64,000 nt of DNA from Desulfomonile sp963700305 (GTDB taxonomy: Bacteria; Desulfobacterota; Desulfomonilia; Desulfomonilales; Desulfomonilaceae), in the NCBI GenBank assembly GCA_963700305.1, contig CAVOXB010000011.1, positions 186,001 through 250,000 of the forward strand. The letters run 5' to 3'. Both the position numbers and the translations under genes were made by a program. How positions within the stretch are numbered: the first letter of the stretch is position 1; the number at the start of each line of letters is the position of its first letter. Shown here piece by piece: positions 1 to 9,352 of the stretch. Under the pieces are notes generated by a model that was not told where the DNA came from, searched no databases, and saw nothing but the letters and a program-made list of their open reading frames with translations.

Positions 1-29
1 AAAGGGGGCTCCAGGGAGATAGAGCCCCC
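1..29 (-). terminator. rho-independent terminator after acsB
   Basis: Read on the minus strand, GGGGGCTC (22-29) and GAGCCCCC (4-11) form an 8-bp stem around a 10-base loop and run into TTT at the window edge. It lies about 30 bases past the acsB stop, so the acs transcript probably ends here. The T tract is cut off by the window, so its full length is unknown. Confidence 0.7.
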
Positions 30-58
30 AATTGTCTTTCCGAATTAGCTATCAGATC

Positions 59-2267
59 TTATCCGACGATGGAATCCATGGACACTGCCGGATGCTCCTT
101 TTCCTGGAGGAAAGGCAGAATCTCGTCCTCAGTGATTCCCACGGTCTCGTCAGCGATCCGGCCGGACAGATTGGATACGCCTCGCTCTTCTCCGAGCTTG
201 TCGATCTTGTCCTTCAGCATCTCTTTGAGGGCCTTGGGCAGCCACACCAGTCGAAGGATTCCGCCTTCGGCCGCCACGAACTTCTTGGAGCCAATGTACA
301 GCTTGCTGTGACCCACGAAACCCGGAGTGATGTTTCCGCCGCCCGCGCTGCCCGCGAGGGTCGTGAACTTCATTCCGCAGGGGGTAATCCCTTTGTAGTC
401 GCGGTCAACTGTCATAACTCCGTTTGCAATCGGTAGCACTGCAGCTATGCACTCAAAGCAGCCGCAGGAAGTCATGGGGTCTTCCATAATGGAGTACACG
501 TTGTACTTCATGACTTTTCCGCGGGAAGCCCTCTGAACGAACTCGTTGACGCCTTCCCATTGGCCGAGGCGCTCATCGACTACTTTTCCCTTTTCAATGG
601 GCTGGTTGGGCCCAGTGGGGTTAATCTCAAAGGATGCCTTGCAGTCCAGCCAGTTGTAAGCGCCGCAAAGGCCTGTGCGCTCAGGTGTAACAACGCAAAC
701 GTGAGACGGAGCGAAGCTCTGGCACAGGGTGCAAGAGTAGAAGGTCGCCTCGTCTTCGTCGGTCATTCCTTCTACACGGGCGTCTCTCTTCTTGTAAACC
801 TCTTTTGCCTGGGCGAGTAGCTCTTCCACGTTGGGCTTCTCGGTGAAGACCTTCACCTGGACTTTGTCCAAAACCGAACCGAAATCCTGATGCAGCTTGG
901 CATGCAGGATCGAGCCGATGTGGGACAAATTGAAGCCTTTTTCCACGGCGCCTTTGCCGATACGCACCCATGCTATGTCTCTCTGACCTATATGCATCAG
1001 GCCCTGAGCGTAGTTGATGAGGTGGTGGATCTGGCGCTCCAGGATGGGTTCGAAGTCAGACTGCATCTTGCGGCCGGCAACCTCTACGAGAATTCCGAGA
1101 GGCATGCGCGTTCCGGCCTGTATATCCTTCATGTCAGGACCGATGAGTTCGATTTTACCGTCTTCGACTTCGTTCATGTCCTTCATTACGACAAGCTCAA
1201 CAGCCAGGGTCTTGCCGCCGCCCGCTTCCATGTAGATGTCTTCGCCGCGGATTCTTTCACCCTCGAAAGCCGGACCGTACGCAGTCGGGACCGGTACTTC
1301 GGTGACCGTAACTTTAAGACCGCGGACTTCAATGGCCTTGGCCACGATTTCGGCGTGCGGAATATTGGAAACGACGTGCTCGTATGTGCACACGCCTGTG
1401 GGCAGAATCTGAGGAATCGGGGTATCGGCTATTGTCGGGAAGCCATAGTTTATAACTCCGGCTGCCGCTGCATACCATTCGTCGCTGACGTCCCCGAGTG
1501 CGAGCACGAATGCAAACACGCGGTCTTTGTTGTAAATGAGGACCTTGCGGAAATCGCCTGGCTCAATGCCGCCAAAGCTCAGAGCTGCACGAGTTGCGAA
1601 GCCGACAGCGAAAATGGCTGATGAAATGTCAGGACCAAAAGGCACCAAACGAGTCGGCCAACCGATCTGAACGCCAGCATCTCGGAGCTGCTGGGAGAAG
1701 GTCGTGCCGTTATGCTCCGCGGCCATGAATACGTACAGGTTTTTCTTCTGCAGTTCAAGGGCCATGTCCGCTGCTATTTCCTTGGTCGGGGCAGAGCCGA
1801 CGATGGCTGCGAATCCGGGAGCGGTTCCATCCACGAATTCCACGCCGCGTTTTCTGAGAATAACGTCGTCCGCCGCTCCGAGCCACAGTTTGTCTTCTGT
1901 GGGGTCTTCTGCGGGCAGGTAGAAATCGGGCTGTTCGAGGTAGCGAATTGCTTCAAAGATTTCGTAGTTGAACAGTGTTGCCATACCCGCGTCCAGGACC
2001 GGTCCGAGGTACGGAAGGTGGGTCTTTTCCCTAACCAACGGCGGAATGAGCTGCTCTGCTCTATCGAGCACCACGCCGGCGTCGCCGAGGTTCTTCACGG
2101 GATAGCCGAGAATTCCATAAATAACCGGCAGATAATAACCGGTGTTGGGGAAGGATATCTCTTTTTTCTTGCCGTATTTCTTGTACAGCCATTTCGTATT
2201 TTTTCCGGGCCTTCTCATAGACTTTGTGGGCTCCGGCTATGACATTCGCTGCAATAATCTTAGACAC
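59..2267 (-). CDS. acsB: acetyl-CoA synthase (CODH/ACS beta subunit), N-terminal frameshift
   Basis: Acetyl-CoA synthase joins CO, a corrinoid-borne methyl group and CoA at the nickel A-cluster. All six A-cluster cysteines of the family are visible: SCTLCQSFAPSHVC and the following GLCG at about residues 508-530, and TSCGCFE near 602. The neighbouring Phe of SFAP is also kept. The longest open frame starts at an ATG at 2218, but the true N-terminus (MSKIIAANVIAGAHKVYEKA) lies in another frame from a GTG at 2267, preceded by GAGGAACT. A one-base shift near 2174-2183 (one A too many in CAAGAAATACGG) joins the two frames into a protein of about 735 residues, close to the 729 of Moorella AcsB. 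It is the last gene of the acs operon, 70 bases after acsD-cooS. Confidence 0.95.
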
Positions 2268-2304
2268 TGTTTAGTTCCTCCCTGTAGAGAAATTGGCTTT
2301 GTGA

Positions 2305-2328
2305 GGGGAAGGGCTTCAGCCCTTCCCC
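2305..2328 (-). promoter_or_regulatory. intercistronic stem-loop between acsD-cooS and acsB
   Basis: GGGGAAGGGCT (2305-2315) and AGCCCTTCCCC (2318-2328) form a near-gapless 11-bp hairpin in the 70-base gap between the two acs genes. No T run follows on the minus strand, so it is less likely to be a terminator than an RNA processing or stability element. The function is inferred from position only. Confidence 0.55.
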
Positions 2329-2337
2329 GGTTGGAGG

Positions 2338-5300
2338 CTATAATGCTATATCTCTGCGCATTGCCATATCCATGAGCACGCGCTCTCTCGCTTTATCTAT
2401 GCCGAGGGCTTTTCTCTTGGCGTCGATTTGGGCGATGATCCTCTTGGCCATCTCGTACGGGTCTTTCTCTACGAAGTCCCAACGCCCGCCGTAAGTCTTC
2501 TCTATATCCTTGAAAAGGTAATTGGTGCAGACGTCTTCATTGATGGTGGGGAAGCCCACGCCGAACAGGACGTACGCGCCCGATGCGACGAAGTACTGGC
2601 CGATTGCCACCGCTTTCTCGCTCATCCACTCTGGGGCGCAGCCGACTGCAGGCAGATCGGAGATGTCATCACCGAGCCCACCATCTCTTACTACCGATGT
2701 AGCGGCCATGAGGATTCTCGTGTTGTCCACGCAGGAACCCATGTGGAGGCACGGCGGGATTCCGACGGTTTCGCAGACCTCAGCAAGTCCTTCGCCACAA
2801 TACTTGGAAGCTTCCGGAACGAGCAGTCCAGCTTTTCCTAACGCTATGGCGCTGCAACCGGTGGTCAGGACCAGCACGTCGTTCTTGATAAGCTCTTTGG
2901 CCAGGGTGACGTGAATGTAATCGTTATTTACTCTGGGATTTCCGCAGCCCACTATTCCAGCGAGGCCTCGGACTCGACCGTTGATGATGTTATCGTTCAA
3001 AGGCCGATAGCTGGCTCGGAACATACCGCCCAGCATGTAGTTGATGGTTTCGTGGCTGAAGCCCACGACCATGTCCTGCTGCTCGGTAGGTATCTGGACT
3101 TTGCTCTTGTCGCGGTTGGGGAAATTGTCGATGGCGTCTCTAACAATAGACTTGGCTATCTCAAGAGCGTGATGCTCATCGAACGGATAGTGTTTGTATG
3201 CACCCTGCATCTGAGCTATCGGGCTGGTGGTGATCACGCGGGTATGGAAGCACTTGGCCAGTTCCGCAAGACCCTGCATGACGCACTGAACGTCAACCAC
3301 GATGGCTTCGAGCGCGCCCGTGATTACGGCTATTTCCTGCTGCAGGAAGTTACCGGCGATAGGAATACCGTGGCGCTGCAGAATTTCATTGGATGTGCAG
3401 CAAATGCCGCCGAGGCTGATTCCGCCGCTTGCGCCTTTGCTCTGGGCGTAAGCTATCATCTCGGGGTCCTGAACCGCCTGGACGATGATCTCAGACAACG
3501 AAGGTTCATGACCGTGAACTATGATGTTTACTGTGTCCTCTTTCATGCAGCCGAGATTGACTTTCCCGAGGATCGGAACAGGGGTTCCGTACAGGATATC
3601 GGAAAGGTCGGTAGCGATCATCGAGCCGCCCCATCCGTCTGCAAGAGCGCACTTGGTAGCCAGGCGGATGATGTGCTCCATATCCTGGTTCACGCCCATA
3701 TTGGTCATATGCATGACTTCCACGACCGAGCGATCGACGCTGATGGGCACAACTCCTTCCTGTCTCCAGATCTCCTGTCGTTTCAGAGGAGCACGCTTGA
3801 TATTAATGATTTCGCCGTGCTGCTGGCCGTACTGCAATAGTGCCTTTTCGCCTACGTCAATAGCTATGTCTTTGATTTCCCGGCCTTCGGTGGGCACGCC
3901 GTAATCCATGGCCACTGCGAAGAGCTTCGGGATGTCTTTGATCTGATAATCGGGGAGTTCACCCTTTGCAGCGTGGAGGAAGGTGTGGGCCACATGACGT
4001 CCATGGTCGCTGTGAGCAGCTGTTCCTGCTGCCACCATTCTTGCGAAGTTACGAGCTGCAATGGTTTCGGGAGTGGCGCCGCAGACGCCGCATCTTTTCT
4101 TTCTCTCCTCGGGAGTTTCTTCCCTACCCTTAGGAGGAAGAACTCGACAGGGGCCCATGTTGCAGAGCTTGCAGCAGGTTCCGCCTTTGCCGATGGGGCA
4201 AGCCGGGGTGGTGCGGACTCGATGGAAGGCTGTGGAGTAACCTTCCGCATCGGCTCTTTTCAAGCCTGAGATAACAGTGGGTTCGATTGTGTGCTGAGTC
4301 CAATCTGCCGGTCCAAGCTCTTTCTTCTTGAGCGGAGGCGCAACTGCAGCAGCACCTGTGGCTTTTTCTGCCGGCGCTTCGCCGCCGAGGGCCGTCTTCA
4401 ATGCTTTGAAGAAGCCGACCATTTCTTTCAGGCCTTGAACGTCGTCTTTTGTCAATCCCATAAGCGCTTCCTCTTCTTCGGCTGCCGGCTTGGCCGCAGC
4501 TTTCACCGGTGCAGGTTGTTTTTCTGGCGGGGCTTTTACTTCGGCCGCTTTCGCCGGTGCGGGTTTGGCTTCGGGTTTTTTCTCCGCAGGCTTCGCCGCA
4601 GGGGCCGGTGCCGGTTTGGCAGCCGCAGGCTCCGCTTTGGGCGCAGCGGCTTCGATGAGTGAAACATCCACTCCCATTGCATCCAACGTAGTCTCAACCA
4701 TTATGCTGGAGAGATATTTTCGGATGTGTGCGAGCGTCTTGGGATGTCTCAGGATCAGAAGGTCCGAGCCTGCCTGCAGGGCACTAAGAGCGGTAATCGC
4801 TTCCAGATTGATTCCGCGAATGCCCGCTTCTCCCAGTTTGGGATCTTGATCAGCAGGGAGCTTCGCTTCTTTGGTTTTCCACACTTCTTCAGCGATATTG
4901 TTAATTATCGGGTACTGCAATTTATCATCGTTCTGGGTCAGGGCCGCCTGACGAATCCTCTCCATGATGGAATAGCAGTATTCCATACCGTAACCCACGC
5001 TGCCCGTGGTGGGATCGATCAGGATCTTGTCACTGGGGACGCCCAGATTCTCGAGAAGAATGTTCAATTGCTTGGCAAGGTTGATATCAATGGGAGTATT
5101 TGCCGCGACCGCATGCTTGTAAGCAATGGCAGCAGCTCCCACTTGCTTGTAGTTGCCTTCGGTCACGGGGCCGAGCACTACATTAAGGCCTGCGCAAGCT
5201 TCAGCAACAGCCTTCAGGACTTCGGTGTTCTTCTCGTCGCTGGACACTCCCCATACGATGAGAGGAACATTGATTGCTTCGGCCACTTTTTTCGCAATGT

Positions 5301-5634
5301 CGGCCGCGCGATCCGCAGGAAGATTTTTCCCGTTGGGATCTGTTCCTTGTAGCCAAAGACACACTATGTCGGCTTTGTACTCCTCGACGCACTTCTTGGC
5401 CCAAGCCACTGGATCACCAAGCACGTCTTTGAAAGGAGCCCTAGCCTCTTCGGCCCACTCTTCAGGCTCAATGTCTAATATCTGAAGCGCGAGTTTCGGA
5501 ACATTTGGGGTTTTGCCCTCGAAGGAGTAGAAATTGTACGCGGTTTCACCGCCAACCACCACTTCGGAGCCCGGCTTTCCTATTTTGATTTCACGAATTT
5601 TACCAGAGTATTTTATCTTTGGCAGTTCAGCCAT
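2338..5634 (-). CDS. fusion of corrinoid protein small subunit (AcsD) and CO dehydrogenase (CooS/AcsA)
   Basis: One intact 1098-residue frame holds two CODH/ACS subunits. Residues 1-325 match the small subunit of the corrinoid iron-sulfur protein (AcsD/CdhD), with the conserved stretches VVVGGE, PLDINLAKQLN-like TPIDINLAKQLN and ILIDPTTGSVGYG. An Ala/Pro/Lys-rich linker (about 328-440) contains one helical segment (LTKDDVQGLKEMVG). Residues 441-1098 are a complete Ni-Fe CO dehydrogenase: B/D-cluster cysteines in CCKLCNMGPC and RCGVCG near 476-510, and C-cluster region motifs GCGNPR, GCSAIALGK, CLHMGSCVDN and CAPEWMSEKA. The start has a strong AAGGAAGGTGG site. In most bacteria these are separate genes. 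The fusion would tether the methyl-carrier subunit to the CO-producing subunit. AcsC, AcsE and CooC are not in the window. Confidence 0.93.
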   Translation of the reverse strand: MAELPKIKYSGKIREIKIGKPGSEVVVGGETAYNFYSFEGKTPNVPKLALQILDIEPEEWAEEARAPFKDVLGDPVAWAKKCVEEYKADIVCLWLQGTDPNGKNLPADRAADIAKKVAEAINVPLIVWGVSSDEKNTEVLKAVAEACAGLNVVLGPVTEGNYKQVGAAAIAYKHAVAANTPIDINLAKQLNILLENLGVPSDKILIDPTTGSVGYGMEYCYSIMERIRQAALTQNDDKLQYPIINNIAEEVWKTKEAKLPADQDPKLGEAGIRGINLEAITALSALQAGSDLLILRHPKTLAHIRKYLSSIMVETTLDAMGVDVSLIEAAAPKAEPAAAKPAPAPAAKPAEKKPEAKPAPAKAAEVKAPPEKQPAPVKAAAKPAAEEEEALMGLTKDDVQGLKEMVGFFKALKTALGGEAPAEKATGAAAVAPPLKKKELGPADWTQHTIEPTVISGLKRADAEGYSTAFHRVRTTPACPIGKGGTCCKLCNMGPCRVLPPKGREETPEERKKRCGVCGATPETIAARNFARMVAAGTAAHSDHGRHVAHTFLHAAKGELPDYQIKDIPKLFAVAMDYGVPTEGREIKDIAIDVGEKALLQYGQQHGEIINIKRAPLKRQEIWRQEGVVPISVDRSVVEVMHMTNMGVNQDMEHIIRLATKCALADGWGGSMIATDLSDILYGTPVPILGKVNLGCMKEDTVNIIVHGHEPSLSEIIVQAVQDPEMIAYAQSKGASGGISLGGICCTSNEILQRHGIPIAGNFLQQEIAVITGALEAIVVDVQCVMQGLAELAKCFHTRVITTSPIAQMQGAYKHYPFDEHHALEIAKSIVRDAIDNFPNRDKSKVQIPTEQQDMVVGFSHETINYMLGGMFRASYRPLNDNIINGRVRGLAGIVGCGNPRVNNDYIHVTLAKELIKNDVLVLTTGCSAIALGKAGLLVPEASKYCGEGLAEVCETVGIPPCLHMGSCVDNTRILMAATSVVRDGGLGDDISDLPAVGCAPEWMSEKAVAIGQYFVASGAYVLFGVGFPTINEDVCTNYLFKDIEKTYGGRWDFVEKDPYEMAKRIIAQIDAKRKALGIDKARERVLMDMAMRRDIAL

Positions 5635-5687
5635 ATGCCACCTTCCTTGACCTACGATGATTCATGAGGGGTACTGAAAACCATGCC

Positions 5688-5922
5688 TCAGGCGGGATTT
5701 TTGCGTTTCTCGCTTCCGAACCATTCTGTTGAGTAGAAATACCGTTCTGCAGAGGTGAGATATCTCTTCACCGGTTCTTTTGCCTCACCAACGTTAACGG
5801 CATTGATGTTCTTGCGCCACGCATAGCTGTCCTGGTCTGTACCGGTAGCGTACGTGGGTAACAGGATTTTGACCTTCTTTCCGTCAAACCGCTCTTTTTC
5901 CTCGGTACTTGTCTCCAGCCAT
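5688..5922 (-). CDS. small conserved-looking protein at head of acs operon, frameshifted
   Basis: I do not recognise this gene. A 150-codon frame ends at 5688, but its N-terminal half reads like non-coding sequence. A much better start is the ATG at 5922, 7 bases after AGAGAGGAG. That frame stops after 12 codons, but removing one A from the AAAAA run (plus-strand T5 at 5895-5899) gives a smooth protein of about 77 residues: MAGDKYRGKERFDGKKVKIL, then a polar, Tyr-rich tail ending EWFGSEKRKNPA. It has no Cys, no membrane segment and no clear family. It sits 53 bases upstream of acsD-cooS on the same strand, so it is probably co-transcribed and may be an accessory factor. Confidence 0.5.
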
Positions 5923-6023
5923 AAGATGACTCCTCTCTTTGTCGAGACTCTAGAATATATCGGCAAAAATTGCCTTTTGGGTTCTTTTCCGAGAAACCGA
6001 GACTGCGATGGGTAAGCCCTACT

Positions 6024-6052
6024 ATTATGGAGCAGTGTGCAATCTACTGCAA
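6024..6052 (-). promoter_or_regulatory. possible promoter for the acs operon
   Basis: The 326 bases between leuA and the small acs-leader gene (5923-6248) hold no gene. On the minus strand CATAAT (6029-6024) lies 17 bases after TTGCAG (6052-6047). The -10 matches 5 of 6 consensus positions, the -35 only three. The element is about 100 bases upstream of the first acs start. This is a weak sequence match supported mainly by position. Confidence 0.25.
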
Positions 6053-6248
6053 TAGAATTTTCAAGAAACTTAACGATATTACGATTTGTAAAAACACGCG
6101 CGCTGATTGACCTTTTGCAACGCGAATTAACACTATACAATTTCGAGAGAATCCACGCAAGCGCCCTTAAGTGTCCATTCAGAGTTCGGTGCAGGCGAGC
6201 CTGGGGCAGAGTTCCGGCGGAGCATATCCCCGGAGCTCTGTCTCCAGT

Positions 6249-7784
6249 TTATAGCCGCACTGAAGGCTTGGGTGATTTGGTAAGATAGTCCAGTCTGTTC
6301 AGAGCGTTCACCATGGCTTTCGCTGCGGCGACCAGAATGTCCTCGTGTGCGCCTTTGCCGACGGCTAAATTACTCTCTTCTTCCATCCTGATCGTCACCT
6401 CGCCCAGAGCATCGGTTCCGCCTGTGATGGCGCTGATGGCGAACCTGAGCAATTTCGGGGCCCGACCGGTGAGTTTCATTATGGCATTATATGTGGCATC
6501 AACCGGACCATTGCCGAGTTCCGCGCCGTGATATTCCACGCCGTCGATCTCCATTCGCACTGTCGCTGTTGGAACCACGTCCGAGCCTGACATGACCGTA
6601 AGGGACAGCAGCCTATAGGTTTGGCTCACGCGGAGGACTTCTTCAGCGATGATTGCTTCAATGTCTTCGTCGAAGACGGTTTTCTTTCGATCAGCCAGAC
6701 CCTTGAATCGCTTGAAAGAGCGGTTCAGTTCTTCGTCAGTGAGGAGGTATCCCAATGATTTGGCCCTCTCTTTGAAGGCGTGCCGTCCTGAATGCTTCCC
6801 CAGAACGAGTGAGGACTTGGCAATTCCCACTGATTCCGGGTCCATGATTTCGTAGGTGGTCCTTTCTTTTATCACCCCGTCCTGATGAATGCCTGCTTCG
6901 TGAGCGAACGCATTCGCCCCAACGATGGCCTTATTGGGCTGAACAGAAATTCCTGTGATGCTGGTCACAAGCCTACTGGTGTGGAAAATTTGCTCTGTTG
7001 CAATTCCCGTGTAAAACCCGAAAGTCTCTTTACGGGTTTTGAGTATCATTGCAATTTCCTCGAGAGCCGCATTTCCTGCTCTTTCACCGATCCCGTTAAT
7101 GGTGCACTCCACCTGGCGGGCTCCGGCACGAATTGCAGCAAGAGAGTTCGCTACGGCAAGTCCGAGATCGTTATGGCAGTGGACGGAAATAATTGCCTTA
7201 TCAATACCGCGCACTTTCTGCTTCACGATTTCTATCCGTTCGGCGATTTCTTCCGGATAAGAATAGCCAACCGTGTCGGGGATGTTGATTGTTCCCGCGC
7301 CTTCGTCCAATGCGGTTTGGATTACGCTGCACATGAATTCGGGGTCGCTTCGGGTTGCGTCCTCGCAAGAGAACTCCACCCAGTCCGAGAGCGACCGAGC
7401 CAGGCGAACGGCTTGTCCCGCCCTGTTGATTACTTCTTCCCTGGTCATTCTCAGCTTGTGCTGGAGGTGAATATCGCTAGTGGCTATAAAGGTATGAATT
7501 CCCGGCAGAGCCGCCTTTTCCACTGCTCTCCATGCAGTCTCTATGTCTTCGGCCGAAGCTCTGGCGAGCCCGATGATGCGGGATTTTTTTATCGCGGATG
7601 CAATTAGGCTGACGCTCTCTCTATCCCCTTCGGAACTTGCAGGAAAACCGGCCTCGATTATGTCCACGCCCAGCTTCTCTAGTTGTCTGGCCAATTGAAG
7701 CTTCTCTTGCTGGTTCATGGTTGCGCCGGGAGACTGTTCACCGTCACGGAGCGTAGTGTCGAAAATGAGAATTCTTTCTGACAT
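6249..7784 (-). CDS. leuA: 2-isopropylmalate synthase
   Basis: Condenses acetyl-CoA with 2-oxoisovalerate in the first committed step of leucine synthesis. The 511-residue length is typical of the long bacterial form. The catalytic TIM barrel begins with DTTLRDGEQSPG (residues 9-20), and the metal-binding HCHNDLGLA lies near 200, followed by the NGIGERAGNA motif. The C-terminal leucine-binding regulatory domain covers about 370-505. GGAGGATCAC precedes the ATG. The gene lies downstream of ilvBN-psd-pssA on the same strand, so branched-chain amino acid genes bracket the phospholipid genes. Feedback inhibition by leucine is expected from the family. Confidence 0.96.
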   Translation of the reverse strand: MSERILIFDTTLRDGEQSPGATMNQQEKLQLARQLEKLGVDIIEAGFPASSEGDRESVSLIASAIKKSRIIGLARASAEDIETAWRAVEKAALPGIHTFIATSDIHLQHKLRMTREEVINRAGQAVRLARSLSDWVEFSCEDATRSDPEFMCSVIQTALDEGAGTINIPDTVGYSYPEEIAERIEIVKQKVRGIDKAIISVHCHNDLGLAVANSLAAIRAGARQVECTINGIGERAGNAALEEIAMILKTRKETFGFYTGIATEQIFHTSRLVTSITGISVQPNKAIVGANAFAHEAGIHQDGVIKERTTYEIMDPESVGIAKSSLVLGKHSGRHAFKERAKSLGYLLTDEELNRSFKRFKGLADRKKTVFDEDIEAIIAEEVLRVSQTYRLLSLTVMSGSDVVPTATVRMEIDGVEYHGAELGNGPVDATYNAIMKLTGRAPKLLRFAISAITGGTDALGEVTIRMEEESNLAVGKGAHEDILVAAAKAMVNALNRLDYLTKSPKPSVRL

Positions 7785-7993
7785 GTGATCCTCCGAAAGG
7801 GATTGTTATTATGGTCGGACTCCGCCGCGGAGTGCCGGCTATTTCCGGATCACAAAAAGCGGGGAAGACTATGCTTACGGCCTATGTCGACCGTGAAATT
7901 GTGCCGACCGGCCCCAGGATAAATGCGCTTAGAGCAATTGACCTCTACGAAGCCGTTTCCTATGCTTCTTGGGGCTGAATGGGAAAGTTATAT

Positions 7994-8381
7994 CTATTTC
8001 TTGGAAAATTCAATGGGCAGAGGAGCGTCAAAATTGTCCTCTGTTTGTAGCAGTCTTCGGCGATGCCGTGCTCGAAGAGAGAGAAGCACAAAAAACAAAA
8101 TGCTGTAACAGACCAAAAGAGTGAGAATTGAGAGAAGAATTGCTTCTGACTCAAGAAGCTGAGGACTCAACCCTTGACATTCAGGCGGCATCGGAAAGTA
8201 GCGACTCCAGATCAGCAAAGGCCACGCGTAGACGAGGGATAGAAAATTCTCGGGCCAAAGTTGCGGAAGGGGCCACATAACTTTCGATATAACGTTCGAT
8301 GCAGTGAGTGCAAAAAGCGAGCAGTGGGAGAGTGATCGCCAGGCAGACGCTTCCAAGTAGCCGGATGATTATAGAAATCAT
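7994..8381 (-). CDS. possible small membrane protein, frameshifted
   Basis: Two overlapping frames look like parts of one membrane protein. The first (ATG at 8381, GAGGTC just upstream) begins MISIIIRLLGSVCLAITLPL, a hydrophobic N-terminal segment. The second continues with NFLSLVYAWPLLIWSR and a C-terminal membrane helix (ILLSILTLLVCYSILFFVLL) followed by an Arg-rich cytoplasmic tail. A one-base shift near 8237-8252 (ATTTTC stretch) would join them into about 128 residues. I know no family for it. It could also be non-coding spacer between pssA and leuA. Confidence 0.35.
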
Positions 8382-8403
8382 GACCTCAACGCCTGTTGAT
8401 CAA

Positions 8404-8460
8404 TTAATTATTTTTGAGGGTATGCCGGCGCGGAGGACGGCACCTACCATTATTCTTTTC
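8404..8460 (+). repeat. dispersed palindromic repeat, copy 1
   Basis: The core TGCCGGCGCGGAGGACGGCA sits between ATTATTTTTG and ACCATTATTCTTTT. A second copy lies inverted at 9613-9670, so pssA is bracketed by the pair. The GCCGGC...CGGCAC arms can form a short hairpin. Flanking bases 8382-8581 hold no gene. Confidence 0.6.
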
Positions 8461-8581
8461 TCAGTGCGAGAGAAAAAGCGTCACTGCGGTTGTTCAGCCG
8501 GGATTTCAGTTTCCTGGGGAGTCTCCGTCTCCGCGGATTTCATTTTTCTTTGCTTATGATTCTTTACCATCGTGACGGCTG

Positions 8582-9352
8582 TCATGATGGGGCCGGAAAT
8601 GACTTACCTGCGCACAAGAAGAAGGGGACAATAAACGGAGCGGCCGCTATCAGCGCGAGCAGCAACACAAAGCCGACCGTCGAAGTGAAAGGTTTTTCTC
8701 TGACAACAGTAAGGTCTTTGAATGCGTGAAATTTAATTGAACTCACCATTAGGAAGGCTATTACTAGAGTGAGAACTAGAATTGGCAACTGGAAACCGAC
8801 TGGATCGAGACCTGTTGCGTAAAAAAAGAGCACTGTTGTGGACAGCATGGCCGCTGCAGCAGGAATGGGCAATCCGTTGAATTTCTTGGGATCTATGGTG
8901 CCGGTCTGGACGTTGAAGCGTGCAAGCCTCAAGGCGCCGCAAGCCACAAACACGAAGGCACACACCCAGCCTATTTGTGCATACGGGACAAGGGCCCATT
9001 TGTACATCAAAATCGCGGGAGCAACTCCAAATGAAATCACGTCAGCAAGGGAATCGAGCTCAACCCCGAAGCGGGTAGTGGTGTTGGTAAGGCGCGCCAC
9101 TTTGCCGTCGATCCCATCGAAGAATCCTGCCACTAGAATCAACGCTGCAGCGAAGGCGAAGTTGTCCTTTATTGCCTCCACCAGACTGTAGAACGCGAAG
9201 AAAATCGACGTCAGTGTCAAGAGCGAGGGAAGAATAACAACGCCGCGTTTCATCTTGCCTATGGGCAGACGCTTTCTCGGAGGCCTGCCGGAGAAATCCT
9301 CGCCTTCCAGGGGTCGTCTCCGTCTGAAAAATGGGCGTCTCTTGGGTGCCAT
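8582..9352 (-). CDS. pssA: CDP-diacylglycerol-serine O-phosphatidyltransferase
   Basis: Makes phosphatidylserine from CDP-diacylglycerol and serine at the inner membrane, the substrate of the neighbouring Psd. The CDP-alcohol phosphatidyltransferase signature is complete: FDGIDGKVARLTN followed by RFGVELDSLADVISFG. Several hydrophobic segments follow (VCAFVFVACGALRLA, LPILVLTLVIAFLMV, VGFVLLLALIAAAPFIV). I prefer the ATG at 9352, which has AGGA five bases upstream, to the longer frame from 9397. The N-terminus is rich in Arg and Lys before the first helix. psd lies upstream on the same strand across a 480-base spacer. Confidence 0.93.
   Translation of the reverse strand: MAPKRRPFFRRRRPLEGEDFSGRPPRKRLPIGKMKRGVVILPSLLTLTSIFFAFYSLVEAIKDNFAFAAALILVAGFFDGIDGKVARLTNTTTRFGVELDSLADVISFGVAPAILMYKWALVPYAQIGWVCAFVFVACGALRLARFNVQTGTIDPKKFNGLPIPAAAAMLSTTVLFFYATGLDPVGFQLPILVLTLVIAFLMVSSIKFHAFKDLTVVREKPFTSTVGFVLLLALIAAAPFIVPFFLCAGKSFPAPS

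Noticed and set aside
890..1621. 243-codon plus-strand frame opposite acsB
   Set aside because: It is the antisense shadow of a highly conserved enzyme gene; no ribosome site or recognisable protein.
5688..6140. Full 150-residue version of the small gene before acsD-cooS
   Set aside because: The first 70 residues have non-coding composition and no ribosome site; a start at 5922 with a one-base correction is better supported.
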